Below, piece by piece: positions 52,385 to 62,200 of a stretch of DNA of 64,000 nt. Each line of letters starts with the position of its first letter. Position 1 is the stretch's first letter. The stretch spans positions 868,001 through 932,000 of the forward strand of contig NZ_AP026678.1 in the NCBI RefSeq assembly GCF_025998815.1, given 5' to 3'. This stretch comes from Ignavibacterium sp. GTDB taxonomy: Bacteria; Bacteroidota; Ignavibacteria; Ignavibacteriales; Ignavibacteriaceae. The position numbers and the translations under genes are program-made. The notes beneath the pieces are model-generated. The model had not been told where the DNA came from and ran no database searches. It saw only the letters and a list, made by a program, of their open reading frames with translations.

Positions 52385-53914
52385 ATGATAAATACACTGA
52401 TAAGTTTATTGATATTCACTTCATTTATTTATTCTCAAACTTCATATCAATGGACGCTGAAGCAATCTGGCAGCAGTTTGGGTGGACCAATTGATTTTAA
52501 TCGCTTCAATTCAAATATAGTTTATTACGGTTCAAATAATACAATTTACAAAAGCACAAACAGAGGTGAGAATTTTTTTGTAACAGGAACAACTGTCCCT
52601 GGTGCATCAAAAATAAAATGTATAATTCTGGATGATTACAATCCAGGTACTTTTATAGTTGCCATTGAATCCTCACCAAATGATAAGGTATATAAAACCA
52701 CTGATGATGGAAATACCTGGATTTTAACTAATGACGAAGGACAAATGTCATATTTTGGCATTCCTGTTACTCAAGATCCCTCAAATCCTGATATACTTTA
52801 TATGATGATTGATACTAAATTCAAAAAATCAACTGACTTCGGAAGCAGCTGGACAACAATTGCAACTAACTTTGGTCCAATCAATGCACCTTGTGATATT
52901 GAGGTATTTCCGGACACGAACATAATTCTGATTGGTGATAACGGCACAGGAATTTTTAAAAGCACTGATGGTGGATTTACGTGGTCACAAAAATTTTCTA
53001 CTAGCGGAGAAATTCCAACAATCGCAATTGATTTTACAAATCCCGGAACTGCCTGGGCTACGAAATGGGGTGGCGGAGGAGGTTTTCTTAAATCAACTGA
53101 TTATGGTGAAACCTGGCAACCTCAGCCGTTGTTCAATGGAATAAATATGTGGGGAGTTCACACTCAACCGGATAACGGAAATCATGTTATCGCAGGTTGT
53201 TATTCCTGCAACACCAGCTGGCGAACCAAAGACGGAGGTTTAACCTGGACACAAATTCCAATAAGCTCAACAAATTATCAGTATGTTATAGTTGATTCAA
53301 TGACACATTTTGCTGCTCAGGGAAATGGATTTTATAAACTTGAATCACCTTACTTTAATGTATTCGATTTGACTTCATTAAAAGTTTTGTTGGAGGGTTC
53401 TTTCAATGGAACAAGCATCACTCCTGACACAATAACAGTTGAGATAAGAATTTCTACTTCACCTTTCGCACTAATTGAGCAAACAAAAGTAGTATTAAAT
53501 TCTAATGGCGAAGCCAGCGCAAGATTTTATGGGCTTCAGAACAGTGTTCCATATTACATTGTTATAAAACACCGTAATTCGATTGAAACCTGGAGTTCTT
53601 CCCCACTGACTTTTTCAGGAAATCAGCTTACTTATGATTTTACCGATTCTCAATCAAAAGCATATGGAAATAATCTGAAACTTATCAATGGTAAATGGTG
53701 TATTTACAGCGGCGATGTAAATCAGGATGGATTTGTCAATTCAACGGATGTGAATTTAGTTTATTTGGACAATGTGAACGGAATTTCAGGATATTCTAAT
53801 ACTGATTTAAATAATGATTTATTAACAGAAATCTACGATTTACATCAAGTGTTTGTTAATAATTTAATGGGCGTTCAAAAAATAACTCCTCAATCACCTG
53901 TTTCAGAAAGATAA
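52385..53914 (+). CDS. Secreted Vps10/BNR propeller protein with dockerin-like tail
   Basis: A 509-residue exported protein with a signal peptide (1-18). Residues 20-325 form a Vps10/sortilin-like or BNR propeller with repeats such as 'STNRGENF', 'TTDDGNTW', 'STDFGSSW', 'STDGGFTW', 'STDYGETW' and 'TKDGGLTW'. The tail has an Ig-like module (330-430, 'LLEGSFNGTSITPDTITVEI') and a dockerin-like pair (435-500). The ATG immediately follows the TAA of the upstream gene, so the two are coupled. No sorting domain. Ligand unknown; such propellers usually bind glycans or proteins. Confidence 0.84.
   Translation: MINTLISLLIFTSFIYSQTSYQWTLKQSGSSLGGPIDFNRFNSNIVYYGSNNTIYKSTNRGENFFVTGTTVPGASKIKCIILDDYNPGTFIVAIESSPNDKVYKTTDDGNTWILTNDEGQMSYFGIPVTQDPSNPDILYMMIDTKFKKSTDFGSSWTTIATNFGPINAPCDIEVFPDTNIILIGDNGTGIFKSTDGGFTWSQKFSTSGEIPTIAIDFTNPGTAWATKWGGGGGFLKSTDYGETWQPQPLFNGINMWGVHTQPDNGNHVIAGCYSCNTSWRTKDGGLTWTQIPISSTNYQYVIVDSMTHFAAQGNGFYKLESPYFNVFDLTSLKVLLEGSFNGTSITPDTITVEIRISTSPFALIEQTKVVLNSNGEASARFYGLQNSVPYYIVIKHRNSIETWSSSPLTFSGNQLTYDFTDSQSKAYGNNLKLINGKWCIYSGDVNQDGFVNSTDVNLVYLDNVNGISGYSNTDLNNDLLTEIYDLHQVFVNNLMGVQKITPQSPVSER
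53669..53763 (+). repeat. 95-bp dockerin-tail repeat, copy 2
   Basis: Pair of 52127-52221, with two mismatches by eye. Confidence 0.85.
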
Positions 53915-53922
53915 GAAAATAA

Positions 53923-55395
53923 ATGTTGAACAAATTATTAAATAAAATCATTCTGATATTTTTAATCTCAAGCCTGATTTTAATCGCACAGAATCAGCAT
54001 ACAATTATGACTTATAATATTCTTAATTATCCGATTACCGATACTACTTCCCGTAATCCTTATTTCAGAACAATCTTTGCAAACATTCAACCTGATATTC
54101 TTGTAGTGCAGGAAATGATTTCGCAGCAAGGTGTAAATGCATTTTTAAATAAAATTTTACTTCCAAATAATCCGACATATCAGGCAGGAACTTTTATTGA
54201 TGGCTTTGATACAGACAATGCTATTTTCTTCAAATCGAATTTGTTCACTTTTATAAGTAATACTCCAATAAGAACTGCATTACGTGATATCAATGAATTT
54301 AAACTTGTTTATAATCTCACCGGCGATACAATTATTATTTACTCAGTACATCTTAAAGCAAGTGATTCACTGCAAAATGAATTACTTAGAGCCGCCGAAG
54401 TTGATAGCTTAAGACAAAGAACTAACTCGCTTCCGCCAAATACAAATTTTATTGTACTCGGTGATTTTAATATTTACAGATCGGGAGAGCTTGCATATCA
54501 AAAATTGCTTGATCAGAGTTCGAGCGGTTATGTGCTTGACCCATTGACACTTGTTGGAACCTGGAACAATTCTGCTTACTCAATTCATCATACACAATCT
54601 ACAAGAACAAGACAATTCGGTGATGGTACTCCAGGTGGACTTGATGACAGGTTTGATATGATTCTAATGTCACAAGCAGTAATGGATTCAGGTGGAATAC
54701 AATTTATTCCTGGTTCTTATGCAGCATACGGTAATGATGGAAATCATTACAATGACTCAATCAATAGACCCCCTAACAATGCTGTTGGTCAATTAATTGC
54801 TGATGCTCTTCATTATGCAAGTGATCATTTACCGGTAATTGCAACTCTTTCCTTTCCTACTAACGATAAAACACTATCACTCAAATTATTTATTGAGGGA
54901 AGATTTAACGGGACAACTATGATTCCGGATTCTGTAATTGTTGAGTTAAGAAATTCAAATAGTCCTTACAATATGGTTGAACAGAAAAAAGTTTTAGTAA
55001 CTTCAAATGGAGATGTATCTATATCATTGAATCAAGCAATTAACAATACTCCATATTATTTGGTAGTAAAGCATCGGAATTCACTGGAAACCTGGAGTGC
55101 AAACCCAATCACTTTTATTAACGATGCATCGAGTTATGATTTTACTACATCAGACAACAAAGCTTTCGGAAATAATTTAAAACTTATTGGAAGTAAATGG
55201 TGCATTATAAGCGGAGATATAAATCAGGATGGTATAATCGAAATAAGTGATATGATAAATGTTTTCACGAATTATGTTTTAGGTGTTAGTGGATATGTAA
55301 ACTCAGATTTAAATGGAGACACAATTACAGATATGAATGATGTAAATCTTGTTTATCAAAATAATATTCAAGGATATTCAATTAAAAAACCATAA
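53923..55395 (+). CDS. Secreted endonuclease/exonuclease/phosphatase-family protein with dockerin-like tail
   Basis: A 490-residue exported protein with a signal peptide (about 1-24). Residues 25-310 form an EEP (DNase I-like) fold: 'TIMTYNILNYPI' (Asn), 'ILVVQEMISQQG' (metal Glu), 'IIYSVHLKASDS' (His), 'FIVLGDFNIYRSGE' (Asp/Asn), 'LDDRFDMILMS' and 'ASDHLPVIATL' (catalytic Asp-His). The Ig-like module (312-415) and dockerin-like repeats (415-490, 'GDINQDGIIEISDMINVF', 'DLNGDTITDMNDVNLVYQN') are shared with the two preceding genes. No sorting domain. Whether it cuts DNA, RNA or phospholipid headgroups cannot be read; an extracellular nuclease is one possibility. It starts 8 bp after the preceding stop. 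Confidence 0.87.
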   Translation: MLNKLLNKIILIFLISSLILIAQNQHTIMTYNILNYPITDTTSRNPYFRTIFANIQPDILVVQEMISQQGVNAFLNKILLPNNPTYQAGTFIDGFDTDNAIFFKSNLFTFISNTPIRTALRDINEFKLVYNLTGDTIIIYSVHLKASDSLQNELLRAAEVDSLRQRTNSLPPNTNFIVLGDFNIYRSGELAYQKLLDQSSSGYVLDPLTLVGTWNNSAYSIHHTQSTRTRQFGDGTPGGLDDRFDMILMSQAVMDSGGIQFIPGSYAAYGNDGNHYNDSINRPPNNAVGQLIADALHYASDHLPVIATLSFPTNDKTLSLKLFIEGRFNGTTMIPDSVIVELRNSNSPYNMVEQKKVLVTSNGDVSISLNQAINNTPYYLVVKHRNSLETWSANPITFINDASSYDFTTSDNKAFGNNLKLIGSKWCIISGDINQDGIIEISDMINVFTNYVLGVSGYVNSDLNGDTITDMNDVNLVYQNNIQGYSIKKP

Positions 55396-55421
55396 TAAAA
55401 AAATATAGTTGAGGTGAAGCT

Positions 55422-58400
55422 ATGCACAAAAAAAACAATCTGTTCGTTTTTATTCTTCTGTTGTTTTCAATCAGTATATCAACTGCATTCTCACAGCAGT
55501 TAAAGCTGATTGTATCAAATATAAGTTTTGAGTCTTCAAACTCTCTGACATTTGATGTTTATATTCAGAACACAGGAGCAACAAGTGTTACATATAGCAA
55601 TGCAGCATTTGTGTGGAATTATGATCCTGCATTTCTTAATGGTGGTAATGCTTTGTTCTCGCTTATTACAGATTATTCTGACTTCCCTTCCACCGCACTG
55701 CCACCTTCTGCTTTGCTCACCGGAAGTAATATTATCAGGACATCTTCAAATCTTCCCGGTGCAAACGGAACAATTCTTCCTGGAGAAGGAAAAAGAATTT
55801 CCCGTTTCAGATTTCAAACTACGGCAAGTTCATTTACTGGAAGCTATTTTAATCTGACCTGGAAAAATTCTATTACACCTTATACACGAGTTTATAGTTG
55901 GAATAATATAACAGGTTTACCGGAAGAAGTATTAAGTTTAGATTTTTCTGTTGAACAACTATTTTTTGAAGAAAACTTTAGCTATTCAACTGGACAATTG
56001 ACAACGGTTAGTGGGGGCAACTGGATTAATTTTTCAGGAACAGCTAATTTTATTCAAGTTGTTGATAGTAGCTTATCTTACACAGGATATTTATCATCAG
56101 GAATAGGAAATAAAATCAATATTATAAATACTAGTAGTTCAGCTGAAGATGCCTATAGACAGTTCCCTGCTGACACAACAACAATTTTATCGGCTTTTCT
56201 TGTCAATATTACAAATACAACAGGTTTATTAGCAAACAATTCTACTACAGGAGATTATTTTGTAACTTATTTACCTAGTACTTCAACCACTACACTTAAT
56301 GGAAGAGTATCAATCAGAGCCGGCTCAATTCCCAATACTTTTAATTTAGGAATTAGAGCCAGTTCAAGCAATACTGTCGCTGTATGGTATCCAAATGATT
56401 TAAGTATTGGTACAACATATTTGGTTGTTTTAAGTTATCAGATAGTTCCTGGTTCAGCTAATGATATAGCATCTTTATGGATAAATCCGCCAGTTGATGG
56501 AACACAACCTTCACCTGATTTAACACAAGTTGCTGCGGTTGATTTATCTCAAATTGCCAGATTTGCAATCCGTCAAGGTAACAATACCCCCAATGCAAGC
56601 ATAGATGGAATTCGCGTTGCACATTTTTGGAATGAAATTTTCCCAATTTCCGGTCAGCCATTATTAACTGCAAATCCAACTACTCTATCTAACTTTAATT
56701 ATATTGTTGGTGGTGGTCCATCAACATCGCAAAGTTATAATTTAAGTGGTTCGGATTTGAATCCTCCTTCCGGGAATATCACAGTTACAGCACCAACTAA
56801 TTATGAAATATCCTTGAACAACTCAACATTTTCAAATTCATTACTTGTCCCATACAGTGGTGGTTCACTTGCTTCTACACCCATATATGTCAGACTTAAG
56901 GCCGGTCTTACCGGAGGATTATATAATGGTGAAGTGATAATAAATTCCGGAGGTGGTGCAAGCGATGCTATAGTTTCTTGTAATGGCTTTGTTATAAAAC
57001 CTGAACCCACAAATCATGTTTCTAATTTTGGCGGCTCGCTAGGTAATCCGGGGTATTATTATATAAATCTCAATTGGATTGATGCAACAGGTGGAACTTC
57101 ACCGGATGGTTATTTAATCCGGGCAAGTTCAATTGCATTTGATTCTATTCCAAATCCTGTTGATGGTGTTCCGGTGAATAATTCAACTTTCAATCAGAAT
57201 GTTGCACAAGGACTTCAAACAGCAACTTTTGGAATGAATGGTGGAACAACATATTACTTTAAAATATTTCCATACACGAATTCTGGTACTTTAATAGATT
57301 ACAAAACAGATGGTTCAGTACCACAATTCAGTATTACAACAGATAATTTGCCCTCTCTTCCAATAATTGAAAACTTTAGCTATTCTGTCGGTACTACACT
57401 TAATCAAAACGGCTGGGTTACTCACAGTGGAGCTGGTTTAAATCCCGTTACAGTTGTTGATACGAACCTTTCTTACACTGGCTATCAGTATTCAAATATT
57501 GGCAAAGCTGTTTATCTAACAAATACTGGTGAAGATGTTAATCGAGCATTCGAAACTACAACTACAGGAAGTTTGTACGCTTCATTCTTAGTAAGTGTTG
57601 ACTCTGCTCAAAATGCTGGTGATTATTTCTTACACTTTGGACCAGAAAATACAACCACCACTTTTCTTGGTAAAGTATTTGCAAAGAGAGATAGCTTAAA
57701 TGGAAATCTCGCTTTTGGCGTTGCAAAGAGAAATAATAGTGAAGCAGTCTATACTTCACCAATTTATTCAATAGGTACAACTTATCTTGTTGTAGTAAAA
57801 TATGAGTTTTATGATGGTGGTACATCCAATGATACAGTTAAACTTTGGATCAATCCAGTTCTCGATGGGAATGAACCAACACCGGATTTAACAGTTGGTG
57901 ATGCTGGAAACGATGCAACTTCTTTAGCTATGGTTGCATTGAGACAAGGTTCTACAAGTACGTCTCCAAAACTTTATATTGATGGAATTAGAGTTGCAAA
58001 TTCATGGATTCCTTCATCATCACAAACTACTTTCCAACTAACAGTTAATGTATCAAATGGCTGGAATATGGTTTCTGTTCCGGGTCAACATCCTGTTGAT
58101 CAGAATGTTACTACCTGGTGGTCTGGTAAAGACCCTGCTGCAAATGTATTTAAGTTCCAGGGTGCTTATCAGTCTGTCACAACTGTTCAGCCCGGTCTCG
58201 GTTACTGGATGAAACATCTCGGTGCTAATACTTACAACACAGGTGATGAATGGCCTGCTGGCGGTATCAATATCGTTCCTCACGATCCTCTTACTGCTGC
58301 TGCTGGTTGGAACCTTATCGGTGGTTATGAGTTCTTAGCTCCTACTGCGGCTCTTACTACTACACCATCTGGACTTATCTCCGGATTTGTCTATGGCTAC

Positions 58401-59165
58401 ACACCTGGCACTGGTTATCAGGTTGCATCTGACCTTGTGCCTGGTTACGGCTACTGGGTTAAACTTACTGCTGCAGGTCTGATTAATGTTAATCCTGGTC
58501 CTAAAGCCAACTTCAAACTATCTGACTTTATCCCTGATGACTTCGGTAAGATTATCATTACTGATAATGCAGGTAAGTCTTATACTCTCTATGTTGCTCA
58601 GGGTAAACAAGCTCAGAAGACTTCACTTGATTTATTCGAACTTCCTCCTGTGCCATTTACAGATATGTTTGATGTAAGATACACTTCGGGAAGATTTGTT
58701 GAAGATTTGGGCAGTGCAATCAAGACCATTCAGATGCAGGGAGTTGAATATCCTGTAAGAGTAAGAGTAGAAGGAATGATGCTTAGGATAACAGATGAGA
58801 CAGGAAAAGCAATAAATGAGAGAGTTAAGTCAGGCGAAGAGATAACTATCAGCAACTCACAGATAAGCAAGTTGAATGTGATGAGTGATATAATACCTGA
58901 TAAGTATTCACTTGAACAGAACTACCCGAATCCATTCAACCCAACGACAACGATAGAGTTCTCGTTGCCGGAGGATGTAGAGAATGTAAGATTGACGATA
59001 TACAATGCATTGGGAGAAAAGGTAGCAGAGTTAATAAGCGGAAAGATGGAAGCAGGCAGATACAGATATCAGTGGAATGCTGGAAATGTTGCTACAGGAT
59101 TGTATATCTATGAACTTAAGACAAACAAATTTTCTTCTGTTAAGAAGATGATGTTGTTGAAGTAA
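55422..59165 (+). CDS. Large secreted surface protein with T9SS type A sorting domain
   Basis: A 1247-residue exported protein. Signal peptide (1-25); cohesin-like N-terminal beta domain (about 27-180, 'LKLIVSNISFESSNSLTFDV'); LamG-like domain (about 185-410); beta domain (410-525, 'LTANPTTLSNFNYIVGGGPS'); FN3-like (527-645); second LamG-like domain (645-865). The cassette with sorting domain is at 869-1247. The two LamG-like parts resemble one another ('FSYSTGQLTTVSGGNWINFS' and 'FSYSVGTTLNQNGWVTHSG'), pointing to internal duplication. A GAGGTGAAG ribosome site lies 27 bp after the nuclease stop, so this is probably the last gene of the operon started by the metalloprotease; a terminator-like hairpin follows. 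Confidence 0.86.
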   Translation: MHKKNNLFVFILLLFSISISTAFSQQLKLIVSNISFESSNSLTFDVYIQNTGATSVTYSNAAFVWNYDPAFLNGGNALFSLITDYSDFPSTALPPSALLTGSNIIRTSSNLPGANGTILPGEGKRISRFRFQTTASSFTGSYFNLTWKNSITPYTRVYSWNNITGLPEEVLSLDFSVEQLFFEENFSYSTGQLTTVSGGNWINFSGTANFIQVVDSSLSYTGYLSSGIGNKINIINTSSSAEDAYRQFPADTTTILSAFLVNITNTTGLLANNSTTGDYFVTYLPSTSTTTLNGRVSIRAGSIPNTFNLGIRASSSNTVAVWYPNDLSIGTTYLVVLSYQIVPGSANDIASLWINPPVDGTQPSPDLTQVAAVDLSQIARFAIRQGNNTPNASIDGIRVAHFWNEIFPISGQPLLTANPTTLSNFNYIVGGGPSTSQSYNLSGSDLNPPSGNITVTAPTNYEISLNNSTFSNSLLVPYSGGSLASTPIYVRLKAGLTGGLYNGEVIINSGGGASDAIVSCNGFVIKPEPTNHVSNFGGSLGNPGYYYINLNWIDATGGTSPDGYLIRASSIAFDSIPNPVDGVPVNNSTFNQNVAQGLQTATFGMNGGTTYYFKIFPYTNSGTLIDYKTDGSVPQFSITTDNLPSLPIIENFSYSVGTTLNQNGWVTHSGAGLNPVTVVDTNLSYTGYQYSNIGKAVYLTNTGEDVNRAFETTTTGSLYASFLVSVDSAQNAGDYFLHFGPENTTTTFLGKVFAKRDSLNGNLAFGVAKRNNSEAVYTSPIYSIGTTYLVVVKYEFYDGGTSNDTVKLWINPVLDGNEPTPDLTVGDAGNDATSLAMVALRQGSTSTSPKLYIDGIRVANSWIPSSSQTTFQLTVNVSNGWNMVSVPGQHPVDQNVTTWWSGKDPAANVFKFQGAYQSVTTVQPGLGYWMKHLGANTYNTGDEWPAGGINIVPHDPLTAAAGWNLIGGYEFLAPTAALTTTPSGLISGFVYGYTPGTGYQVASDLVPGYGYWVKLTAAGLINVNPGPKANFKLSDFIPDDFGKIIITDNAGKSYTLYVAQGKQAQKTSLDLFELPPVPFTDMFDVRYTSGRFVEDLGSAIKTIQMQGVEYPVRVRVEGMMLRITDETGKAINERVKSGEEITISNSQISKLNVMSDIIPDKYSLEQNYPNPFNPTTTIEFSLPEDVENVRLTIYNALGEKVAELISGKMEAGRYRYQWNAGNVATGLYIYELKTNKFSSVKKMMLLK
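58028..59165 (+). repeat. 1138-bp 3' cassette, copy C
   Basis: The same cassette and length as A, B and D. It has unique silent changes at about 58380-58410 and coding changes near 58720 (ATCAAGACCATT) and 59034. Confidence 0.94.
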
Positions 59166-59179
59166 AATTTTTAATTACC

Positions 59180-59213
59180 GAGGGGATATTAAGAATATCT
59201 CCTCTTAATTCTT
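59180..59213 (+). terminator. Probable terminator after the 1247-residue gene
   Basis: An 11-bp stem with one G-T pair (59180-59190 with 59194-59204) and a 3-nt loop. The tail TTAATTCTT is only moderately T-rich. Confidence 0.6.
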
Positions 59214-59251
59214 ACTTATCAAAATAAATTAACAATATATAGGAGGCCCAT

Positions 59252-62200
59252 ATGAAAAGAAACAAATTCTTTTTTTCTTTTTTCCTCTTAATGCTGTTGT
59301 TGCTTTCAATTAATCTCTACTCCCAAAATGCAGAAGTTGTTGAAACTCAAATAACTTCTGAAAAACCAAATAAAACCTCATTAAATATTTCTCCTCAAAT
59401 ACCAAGTCGTTACCCTGAGCTTCTGGAGTTATATGATAATGGTCCATTTGTAACAAACCCTGGTGGCGGTCCAGGTGGTTCTGATGGAAGTGTATTGCAA
59501 AATACAACACTTGGGCTGAATACTTTAGGATTTGGTTGGGCTAAATCTTCTTCAATATTTATTGCAGATAATTTTACTGTTCCCGATGGTGCAAATTGGA
59601 ATATTGATTCAATCAGATTTTTTGGTTATCAGACTGGTTCTTCCACTACCTCTACTTTCACGGGATTATATATTTCTATTTACAGAGGAAATCCTGCTTA
59701 TGGGTTAACTCCTGTTTATGGAGATACAACAACAAACAAATTATTGAGAACTTATTGGACAGGTTCATATAGATATGCAGAAAACAATGTGGGAACTACT
59801 AGACCAATTATGGCTGTGGTTGCATCAACGACTGGATTAAACCTACCATCTGGAGAATATTGGATAATGGTCAGTGCAACAGGCTCTCTTTCTTCAGGTC
59901 CGTGGATGCCTCCAATCTCGATAATTGGAGAACCTAATACGGGTGACGCATTACAACAAATTTCCGGAAGTTGGCAGGAATTGATTGATAATGGAATTTA
60001 TACTAATCAGGGAATACCGTTCAAAATATTTGGAAACTCGATTGCTCCAACCGGACCAGGTGCTGCAAAAAATCCTTCGCCTTTTGATGGAAGCGTAATT
60101 GCATCATATCCAAATGTAACTTTGACCTGGACAAATCCAACTGAAGCAACTTCTAATCAGGTTTGGTTTGGTCCACATCCGGATAGTTTATCTCTTATTC
60201 ACTCTGGATCACTAGTTAGTTCAAAATTAGTCACTTCACTACAACCTTATAAAGTATATTTCTGGAGAGTTGATGAAGTAGGTACTGAAGGAACTACACA
60301 AGGAACGCTATGGGCTTTTAGAACAATAGCTGAACCTCAGTTATTACCTTTTAACCAGAATTTTGATGCTGCTTTCTTTCCACCTACTTACTGGACCAGC
60401 TTGAGAGGAAGCAATAGTAATCAATGGTTAAGATTTACAGGTACTGGTGTTCCTTATGCAGGTGTAGGTGCTATGGTGTATCCTTTTAATCCTGTCTATA
60501 ATGCGGATGCGTGGATGATAACACCTGGATTTAATCTAACAGCAGGAATTAACTATACAGTAAAATTCTATCAGAAAGTTCAGAATGCAGGTTTTCCTGA
60601 AAAACTCAAAATAACAGTTGGTAATTTCCCCAATATATCGAATCAAACAACAGTATTGTGGAGCGACACGAATCTGACTAATACAACTTATACTGAAAGA
60701 TTAGTTTCATTCACACCTAATTTAAGTGGTACATATTATTTTGGATTCAATTGTTTTTCCGATGCAGATCGATTTTATTTGTATATAGATGAAGTATCAA
60801 TTTATGAAACTCCAAATAACGACCTTGGAACAGTTAACCTGTATGAATCTCTTGGTGTGATGAAAGAACAGATTGTTAATAATACCTTAAGTCGAGAAAT
60901 TTATGAAAAATCTATAGACCCAACTGACGGTACCAGTTCTGGAAACATAGGAATTACTCTAGTTCAAAAAATTGATTCAGACTTTTCAGAAGTGACACCA
61001 CCAGTATTTAAAGTGGTTGTTAAGAATTTTGGAAATGTAACTGAGAATAGTTATCAGGTTGGTTGGGCTGTTGATGGTACAAATCAATCTCCTGTTTCTA
61101 ACACACAACCATTAGCACCAGCTCAAACAGATACATTAACTTTAACTTGGAATACTGCAACAGCCGGATTACATACAATAAAGGCGTGGACAATTCTAGC
61201 AGGTGACGGTAACCCGTTTAATGACACTTCAAATGTTTATTCTTTTTATGTGGCTCCCGATAATTCTGTTTTTCTGGAACGATTTGAAGGTAATGTTCCA
61301 CCAGCAGGTTGGGATACAGTAAATGTTGATGGCGGTGGTACAACATTATGGTTTAAGGGAAATCCCACTATTTTTCCGTCATTAGAAGGTAACGGTTATG
61401 CCGGCTCAAACTTCCAGGGAGCAAATGGATTCTACATCGACCAGTGGTTGATTACGCCAAATGTAGGAAGCTCAATAACTGAAGCTACTGACTCACTGAT
61501 TTTCTGGGTAAGATCACCTGATGGTTCAATCTGGCCTGACTCTATCCAAATTCTCGTATCAACCACAGGTAATAATATCGGCGATTTCACCACAATTCTT
61601 GATTACATTGAAGTGCCTACAACTGGCTGGACAAGATATTCATATGTATTACCAAATTCACCTAACAGATACATTGCATTCAGATATTTAATCTATGACG
61701 GTGGTGAATTTGGAAACAACTCTAACTATATTGGATTGGACTTGGTTGAAATTCTTCGTTACTCTTCATCAACTACTTTCCAACTAACAGTTAATGTATC
61801 AAATGGCTGGAATATGGTTTCTGTTCCTGGTGAACATCCTGTTGATCAGAATGTTACTACCTGGTGGTCTGGTAAAGACCCTGCTGCTAATGTATTTAAG
61901 TTCCAGGGTGCTTATCAACCTGTCACAACTGTTCAGCCCGGTCTCGGTTACTGGATGAAACATCTCGGTGCTAATACTTACAACACAGGTGATGAATGGC
62001 CTGCTGGCGGTATCAATATCGTTCCTCACGATCCTATTGCTGGTTCTGCTGGTTGGAACCTTATCGGTGGTTATGAGTTCTTAGCTCCTACTGCGGCTCT
62101 TACTACTACACCATCCGGACTTATCTCTGGATTTGTCTATGGTTACACTCCTGGCACTGGTTATCAGGTTGCATCTGACCTTGTGCCTGGCTATGGCTAC

